The notes under the pieces were generated by a model that worked only from the letters and a program-made list of their open reading frames with translations, was not told where the DNA came from and searched no databases. Source: Candidatus Baldrarchaeota archaeon (GTDB lineage Archaea > Asgardarchaeota > Baldrarchaeia > Baldrarchaeales > DXJG01). Taken from it: a stretch of 64,000 nucleotides of DNA. A program made the position numbers and the translations under genes. This document shows positions 62,468 to 64,000 of the stretch, piece after piece (within the stretch, counting starts at the first letter, position 1; each line of letters opens with the position of its first letter). Location: the NCBI GenBank assembly GCA_019056805.1, contig DXJG01000002.1, positions 39,855-103,854 of the forward strand, written 5' to 3'.

Positions 62468-63232
62468 ATGCGCGTCCTTGCACCGATTTACAAGCTTTAT
62501 GAATGGTTATTATGGAAGCAAATAAAACAAGGAAAAAAACCTGAACATATTGGTGTAATACTAGATGGTAATAGACGGTACGCTAAACAATTAAAACTAG
62601 AAACATGGAATGGTCATAAAATAGGGGCTGAAAAAGTAAAAGATTTTTTGGAGTGGTGTTGGGAAGCAGGTATAAGAGTTGTAACACTATATGTTTTTAG
62701 CACAGAAAATTTTAAGCGTAATAGAAAAGAAGTTGAAGAAATAATGAAACTAGCTAAACAAAAATTTGAAGAAGTCCTCACGGATCCTCGTATCCATAAA
62801 CATCAAGTGAGAATAAAAGCAATCGGTAGATTACATTTATTACCTAAGGATGTACGCGAAGTCGTAAAGAAAGCAGAAGAAGAAACTAAATCCTATAATA
62901 GGTATTTCTTAAATGTTGCAATAGGATACGGAGGACGAGCAGAAATTGTTGATGCATTCAGAAAAATTGCAAAAATGGTAGCAAAGGGAGAACTGAGCCC
63001 TGAATCCATAAATGAAAATCTTGTCGAAAAATACCTATATACGGCAGGATTACCCGATCCAGATCTTATTATTCGTACATCCGGAGAGGAAAGACTTTCA
63101 GGTTTCCTTCTCTGGCAGTCTGCATATTCCGAATTTTACTTTTTGGATGTTTATTGGCCAGCAGTTAGAAAAATAGATTTGTGGAGAGCTATAAGAACTT
63201 ACCAGCAACGCCAGCGACGTTTTGGAAAATAA
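62468..63232 (+). CDS. uppS: cis-prenyltransferase (undecaprenyl-type diphosphate synthase)
   Basis: 254 residues. HIGVILDGNRRYAK carries the catalytic Asp, TLYVFSTENFKRNRKEV the second conserved block, and LIIRTSGEERLSGFLLWQSAYSEFYFLDVYWP the RTSGExRxSxFxxWQ signature. It makes the long-chain polyprenyl diphosphate used as glycan carrier for cell-surface glycosylation. ATG preceded by GGGGAAG. Confidence 0.96.
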   Translation: MRVLAPIYKLYEWLLWKQIKQGKKPEHIGVILDGNRRYAKQLKLETWNGHKIGAEKVKDFLEWCWEAGIRVVTLYVFSTENFKRNRKEVEEIMKLAKQKFEEVLTDPRIHKHQVRIKAIGRLHLLPKDVREVVKKAEEETKSYNRYFLNVAIGYGGRAEIVDAFRKIAKMVAKGELSPESINENLVEKYLYTAGLPDPDLIIRTSGEERLSGFLLWQSAYSEFYFLDVYWPAVRKIDLWRAIRTYQQRQRRFGK

Positions 63233-63238
63233 GAAAAA

Positions 63239-63490
63239 TTAATGTTCTTCGGCTATATTTTTCTCATCTGTGATGTAAACTCCCTTTTTAACTAGTACTA
63301 TGTCTTCTATTGCTGAGAGCCAATGATACGGTATTACTATTCTCTGTTCTTCGCCAGAAGGTAACTTAACATCTACATCGATTTTTGTAATTCTTTTCTT
63401 TTTTAAATCGATCACGACATCAGCAACGTTTCCAATATATTTACCCATGATACTATATACCTTTTTTCCCAAGAGAGAAGTAAGTTTCAC
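63239..63490 (-). CDS. PRC-barrel domain protein
   Basis: 83 residues forming one PRC-barrel: LLGKKVYSIMGKYIGNVADVVIDLKKKRITKIDVDV, then EEQRIVIPYHWLSAIEDIVLVKK. Archaeal proteins of this kind are often linked to RNA metabolism or cell division (CdpB-like), but nothing here decides. GTG start lies exactly 8 bases after GGAGG. Confidence 0.85.
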   Translation of the reverse strand: MKLTSLLGKKVYSIMGKYIGNVADVVIDLKKKRITKIDVDVKLPSGEEQRIVIPYHWLSAIEDIVLVKKGVYITDEKNIAEEH

Positions 63491-63502
63491 CTATTTTTCC
63501 TC

Positions 63503-64000
63503 CTAGGAAGAAGATGATAATATTATACGGGCGTCAACGGTTTTTGCACCTTTGTCGTATGCAAATATGGGATTTAAATCTAATTGATCAATTTCTGGAT
63601 GTTCTATAACTAGTTTTGAAACTTTTAAAATAATATCAACAAGTTTATCAATGTCTACAGGGGGTCTTCCTCTAATTCCAGTAAGAATTGGGTAACTTTT
63701 AATTTCTGTTATCATTTCTCTAGCATCATATTCTGTAAGAGGGGCAATTCGAAAGCTCACATCTTTAAATACTTCTACAAAAATACCACCCAATCCAAAC
63801 ATTATGGCAGGACCGAACTGCGGATCTTTAGTCATTCCCACAATGACTTCAGCAATAGGTTCGGGAGCATACTCTTGTACTAGGACTCCTATAATCCTTG
63901 CATTTGCCTTATATTTCTTTACATTTTCTATAATTTCTTTATAGGCTTTTTTCACTTCCTCATCACTTTTAAGATTAACTTTTACTCCTCCTGCATCACT
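63503..64000 (-). CDS. ADP-forming acyl-CoA synthetase, ATP-grasp (beta) domain, partial
   Basis: The frame is open to the window edge beyond the track start at 63955: SDAGGVKVNLKSDEEVKKAYKEI continues into VLVQEYAPEPIAEVIVGMTKDPQFGPAIMFGLGGIFVEVFKDVSFRIAPL and ends LDLNPIFAYDKGAKTVDARIIL. This is the C-terminal part of the ATP-grasp domain of acetyl-CoA synthetase (ADP-forming). It makes ATP from acyl-CoA, ADP and phosphate, matching ferredoxin-linked 2-oxoacid oxidation at the other end of the window. The N-terminus, and whether alpha is fused, are out of view. Confidence 0.9.
   Translation of the reverse strand, partial: SDAGGVKVNLKSDEEVKKAYKEIIENVKKYKANARIIGVLVQEYAPEPIAEVIVGMTKDPQFGPAIMFGLGGIFVEVFKDVSFRIAPLTEYDAREMITEIKSYPILTGIRGRPPVDIDKLVDIILKVSKLVIEHPEIDQLDLNPIFAYDKGAKTVDARIILSSSS

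Noticed and set aside
1-64000. CRISPR arrays, insertion sequences or prophage
   Set aside because: No direct-repeat arrays, transposase or integrase genes, or phage structural genes were seen on either strand.

Overview
The window is archaeal chromosomal DNA of low G+C content (about one third by eye). Genes are tightly packed, often overlap, and use strong GGAGG/GAGGTG ribosome-binding sites, frequently with TTG or GTG starts. The information-processing genes are archaeal/eukaryote-like: Orc1/Cdc6, RFC large and small subunits, GINS, MCM, Hel308, TFB with a TFE-beta-like partner, aEF-2, Nop5-fibrillarin, Gar1, SRP19, eS8, eS30 and GatDE. Three features point to the TACK/Asgard side (Korarchaeota- or Asgard-like, for example Odinarchaeia) rather than Euryarchaeota. 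These are eS30, TFE-beta with a Roadblock/LC7-plus-small-GTPase cluster, and an EF-2 that lacks the diphthamide histidine. The exact lineage is inference.

Layout. 1-1570 (-) is a 2-oxoacid:ferredoxin oxidoreductase pair (beta partial). 1743-3911 is the non-canonical EF-2, followed by tRNA-Gly(CCC) and an Lrp/AsnC regulator. 4967-9748 holds replication genes (Orc1/Cdc6, rfcL, rfcS) with a small wHTH protein and truA, which appears to start with AUA. 10032-14930 holds an F420:NADP oxidoreductase and a four-gene group-3b-type NiFe hydrogenase operon. 14939-16423 is a threonine-synthase-like enzyme fused to a PadR-like winged helix. 16439-25389 is a replication/repair block: GINS, MCM with two inteins, and Hel308 with a third intein. 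25452-31609 holds purB, a two-intron tRNA-Pro(GGG), thpR, an AAA ATPase, UPF0200/UPF0201 and RNase Z. 31620-43757 holds RNA modification, radical-SAM and amino-sugar genes: Trm-G10, AmrS, a second radical-SAM protein with unusual cysteine spacing, glmS, a wHTH/S-layer-like protein, gatE/gatD, Elp3 and the small eS30 gene, which the ORF track missed. 44066-47703 is a large secreted, membrane-anchored subtilase split by a frameshift in a G8 run, with a 17-bp inverted repeat upstream. 47741-49462 is pyrK-pyrD. 50046-58763 is mostly RNA biology and transcription: nop5-fibrillarin, UPF0216, an HTH protein, rnhB, trm1, rlmE, TFE-beta/TFB/gar1, SRP19 and eS8. 58858-59877 is hypE. 60066-62433 is a cluster of four Roadblock/LC7 proteins with an MglA-like GTPase. 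The window ends with uppS, a PRC-barrel protein and the C-terminal part of an ADP-forming acyl-CoA synthetase ATP-grasp subunit.

Functional links. The hydrogenase operon (NADP-linked), HypE and the F420:NADP oxidoreductase would connect H2, NADPH and F420 pools, and the 2-oxoacid oxidoreductase and acyl-CoA synthetase fit ferredoxin-based peptide or organic-acid catabolism. The most unusual items are the EF-2 without a diphthamide site, three inteins in two helicases (one carrying a winged helix where an endonuclease would be, one carrying an added HTH), a codon-ending mosaic in the MCM exteins, likely AUA and AUU start codons, the frameshifted protease and the Roadblock/GTPase cluster. All identifications come from reading motifs and remembered family features; no search was run.
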